A stretch of DNA of 64,000 bases from Mesobacillus subterraneus. Lineage in GTDB: Bacteria; Bacillota; Bacilli; Bacillales; Cytobacillaceae. This document shows positions 62,218 through 64,000 of this stretch, piece by piece (within the stretch, counting starts at the first letter, position 1; each line of letters opens with the position of its first letter). The stretch covers positions 186,001 through 250,000 of the forward strand of contig NZ_CP129019.1 of the NCBI RefSeq assembly GCF_020524355.2. Reading direction: 5' to 3'. The notes under the pieces were generated by a model that searched no databases, was not told the DNA's origin, and saw only the letters and a program-made list of their open reading frames with translations. The translations under genes were made by a program, and so were the position numbers.

Positions 62218-62246
62218 TTGTTTCATTCTTGAAAATGTGATAAATT
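62218..62246 (+). promoter_or_regulatory. Probable secG promoter
   Basis: TTGTTT (62218-62223), 17-bp spacer, TAAATT (62241-62246), 37 bp before the secG start. Confidence 0.5.
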
Positions 62247-62282
62247 TAAAGTACTGTTAGCAGTTTTATCGGGAGGTACGTC

Positions 62283-62516
62283 ATGCATACTTTATTAACT
62301 GTTCTTTTAGTGATTGTCAGCCTTGGGCTTATTGGAGTTGTTCTTCTTCAATCAGGCAAGAGTGCTGGTCTGTCCGGTGCGATTTCCGGCGGCGCTGAGC
62401 AACTGTTCGGTAAGCAAAAGGCAAGAGGCCTTGACCTTGTCTTGCACCGTGTAACGATCGTGTTGTCTGTTTTATTCTTTGTTTTGACTATTGCCGTTAC
62501 TTATTTCGAACTATAA
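62283..62516 (+). CDS. secG: Preprotein translocase subunit SecG
   Basis: A 77-residue membrane protein with two hydrophobic helices separated by the conserved loop [29 protein letters not shown]. Part of the SecYEG channel. RBS CGGGAGGTACGTC before the ATG. Position before est and rnr is conserved in Bacilli. Confidence 0.96.
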   Translation: MHTLLTVLLVIVSLGLIGVVLLQSGKSAGLSGAISGGAEQLFGKQKARGLDLVLHRVTIVLSVLFFVLTIAVTYFEL

Positions 62517-62525
62517 TACACAATG

Positions 62526-62556
62526 ACCCGGCTTCAATAGAGGCTGGGTTTTATTG
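62526..62556 (+). terminator. Terminator after secG
   Basis: ACCCGGCT (62526-62533) pairs with GGCTGGGT (62542-62549) with two wobbles; outer ACAAT/ATTGT pairing extends it; T-rich tail. Confidence 0.7.
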
Positions 62557-62686
62557 TGTTTACACAAGCAAAATCCTCACATATTTCTGGTGGATCTGGG
62601 TATTTACATATATAAAGGCTTTTAATTGAATGTTACAAGCATGTTTGTTAAAACTAAGTAAGATATCTGATAGAGGGAGTAGGAAA

Positions 62687-63433
62687 ATGAGAAAGTTAGT
62701 GCCAAGACCTTTTACATTTAAAGCTGGAAAAAGAGCGGTATTGCTGCTGCATGGATTTACCGGCAATTCTGCGGATGTCAGGATGATGGGCCGATTTTTA
62801 GAAGGAAAAGGATATACATGCCATGCGCCTGTTTTTAAAGGACATGGTGTACCTCCTGAAGAACTGATACATACTGGTCCTGAGGATTGGTGGCAGGATG
62901 CGCTTGATGGCTATGATTTCCTTAAGAGCGAAGGCTACGAGGAAATAGCGGTAGCTGGTTTGTCGCTGGGAGGTATCCTGTCCTTGAAGCTTGGATACAC
63001 CAAGCCGCTAAAAGGAATCGTGCCAATGTGCGCACCGATGCACCTTAAGACCGAAGAGTTAATGTACCGCGGTGTGCTCGAGTATGCGCGCGAATATAAG
63101 AGGATGGAAGGCAAGCCTGAAGAGCAAATCGAGGCGGAGGTAAAGGACCTCGAACAAAAATCGATGGCTACGCTGAAAGACCTCCAGGAACTCATCAAGG
63201 AAGTCCGCGGAAGCATCGACCTGATTTATACCCCGACGTTTGTTGTCCAGGCGCGACATGATATCATCATCGATCCTGACAGTGCGAATATCATCCATGA
63301 CAATATCGAGTCTGAACATAAAAAGTTGAAGTGGTATGAGGAATCAGGGCATGTCATCACACTCGATAAAGAACGTGATCAGCTGCATGAAGATGTTTAC
63401 GAGTTTCTTGAGTCATTAAATTGGAAAGAATAA
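62687..63433 (+). CDS. Carboxylesterase (Est30/YvaK family)
   Basis: A 248-residue alpha/beta hydrolase. Oxyanion region [16 protein letters not shown], nucleophile Ser in [15 protein letters not shown], Asp in [13 protein letters not shown] and His in ESGHVITLD. Length and motifs match Geobacillus Est30 and B. subtilis YvaK, which hydrolyse short-chain esters. ATG at 62687 follows GAGGGAGT. Between secG and rnr as in B. subtilis. Confidence 0.94.
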   Translation: MRKLVPRPFTFKAGKRAVLLLHGFTGNSADVRMMGRFLEGKGYTCHAPVFKGHGVPPEELIHTGPEDWWQDALDGYDFLKSEGYEEIAVAGLSLGGILSLKLGYTKPLKGIVPMCAPMHLKTEELMYRGVLEYAREYKRMEGKPEEQIEAEVKDLEQKSMATLKDLQELIKEVRGSIDLIYTPTFVVQARHDIIIDPDSANIIHDNIESEHKKLKWYEESGHVITLDKERDQLHEDVYEFLESLNWKE

Positions 63434-63516
63434 AAATATATGAAAATTTATTGTGTTGTTTTTGCACCAAGAGCGGCAAGATCACGGAAATAGCCCAATA
63501 AAGGAGGGATTTATTA

Positions 63517-64000
63517 ATGGATGAGAATATTAAAGGCCATATAGACAGGCTATTGCATTATATGAAGGATGAAGCTTACAAGCCTCTTACAGTTCAAGAA
63601 CTGGAAAGCGCCTTTGGGATCGAGGATTCCTCGACATTCAAGGATTTTGTTAAGGCGTTAGTGGTTATGGAGGAAAAGGGGCTAGTCGTCAGGACTCGAA
63701 GTGACAGGTACGGACTTCCTGAAAAAATGAATCTCGTACGCGGACGCTACAGTGCTCATGCCAAAGGCTTTGCATTTATTATCACGGAAGAACAGGACAT
63801 GGACGACATCTTCATCCCGCCGAATGAAACGAGCAATGCAATGAACGGTGACACAGTCCTTGTACGAGTCTCTTCGGACAGTTCAGGTCAGCGCCGCGAA
63901 GGAACAATCGTGCGCATTCTCGAACGTGGCGTTTCACAAATCGTCGGTACATACACCGAAAGCAAGCATTTCGGTTTTGTCATTCCAGATGATAAAAAGT
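63517..64000 (+). CDS. rnr: Ribonuclease R, N-terminal part (runs off the window)
   Basis: 161 codons are present before the window ends. The N-terminus has a winged-helix domain ([53 protein letters not shown]), followed by the first cold-shock domain ([43 protein letters not shown]) and the start of the second. Catalytic RNB domain lies outside. ATG at 63517 follows AAAGGAGGG. A 3'-5' exoribonuclease; downstream smpB is expected by synteny. Confidence 0.95.
   Translation, partial: MDENIKGHIDRLLHYMKDEAYKPLTVQELESAFGIEDSSTFKDFVKALVVMEEKGLVVRTRSDRYGLPEKMNLVRGRYSAHAKGFAFIITEEQDMDDIFIPPNETSNAMNGDTVLVRVSSDSSGQRREGTIVRILERGVSQIVGTYTESKHFGFVIPDDKK

Overview
The window is chromosomal DNA of a Bacillaceae species, probably close to Bacillus or Mesobacillus. 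Gene content and order match the Bacillus subtilis blocks csbA-uvrBA-yvlABCD, hprK-lgt-yvoD-ppaX-yvoF-hisZ...hisI-yvcD-trxB-yvcI-rapZ-yvcK-whiA-crh-clpP and cggR-gapA-pgk-tpi-gpmI-eno-secG-est-rnr. Ribosome binding sites are strong AGGAGG types and TTG or GTG starts are common. Regulatory sites of the Firmicutes type (SigW promoter, LexA, CtsR, CggR, NagR and CcpA boxes) are readable.

Layout. 1-1200: minus-strand PadR regulator with a FetAB-like ABC exporter. 1230-7010: two small membrane proteins, an orphan Dpp/Opp-type permease pair, and a two-component system. 7010-11640: two tandem paralogous subtilases, the second carrying SLH domains. 11650-15220: HAD and GNAT enzymes, a DNA-binding protein and an EAL-HDOD protein. 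15350-23490: csbA, uvrBA and the SigW-type yvlABCD operon. 23520-31080 (minus strand): a CwlC-like amidase, a DUF2164 protein, and an amino-sugar island (nagR, nagB, nagA, murQ, mupG, PTS EIIBC) with NagR-type operators at two promoters. 31340-35600: hprK-lgt-yvoD-ppaX-yvoF. 36690-43350: complete his operon. 43980-51660: yvcD, trxB, the yvcI-rapZ-yvcK-whiA-crh group and clpP. 52020: tRNA-Arg. 52560-61600: rpoN (sigL), a glutaredoxin-like protein, and the CggR-controlled lower glycolytic operon. 62280-64000: secG, carboxylesterase and the start of rnr.

Functional links. Carbon control is dense: HprK, Crh, P-Ser-HPr-linked PpaX, CggR with its operator, and a cre-like box before the PTS gene. 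The amino-sugar island encodes uptake of a MurNAc sugar or disaccharide, 6-phospho-muramidase cleavage, etherase, deacetylase and deaminase, which together lead to fructose-6-phosphate and glycolysis.

Two window-wide patterns stand out. First, about ten genes (EAL-HDOD, uvrA, lgt, hisG, hisB, whiA, gapA end, pgk, gpmI and one HAD) are broken by single small lesions, mostly in homopolymers. Since most are conserved housekeeping genes, this looks more like sequence error than decay. Second, the long intergenic gaps carry several families of short-motif arrays with regular spacing. The clearest is a roughly 145-bp element present four times. It has a fixed 20-bp end followed by five AATTGCAC-like octamers at an exact 21-bp period separated by unrelated 13-bp spacers. 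A 9-copy array of exactly 52 bp follows eno. The periods 21, 41-42 and 50-52 bp are near whole numbers of DNA helical turns.
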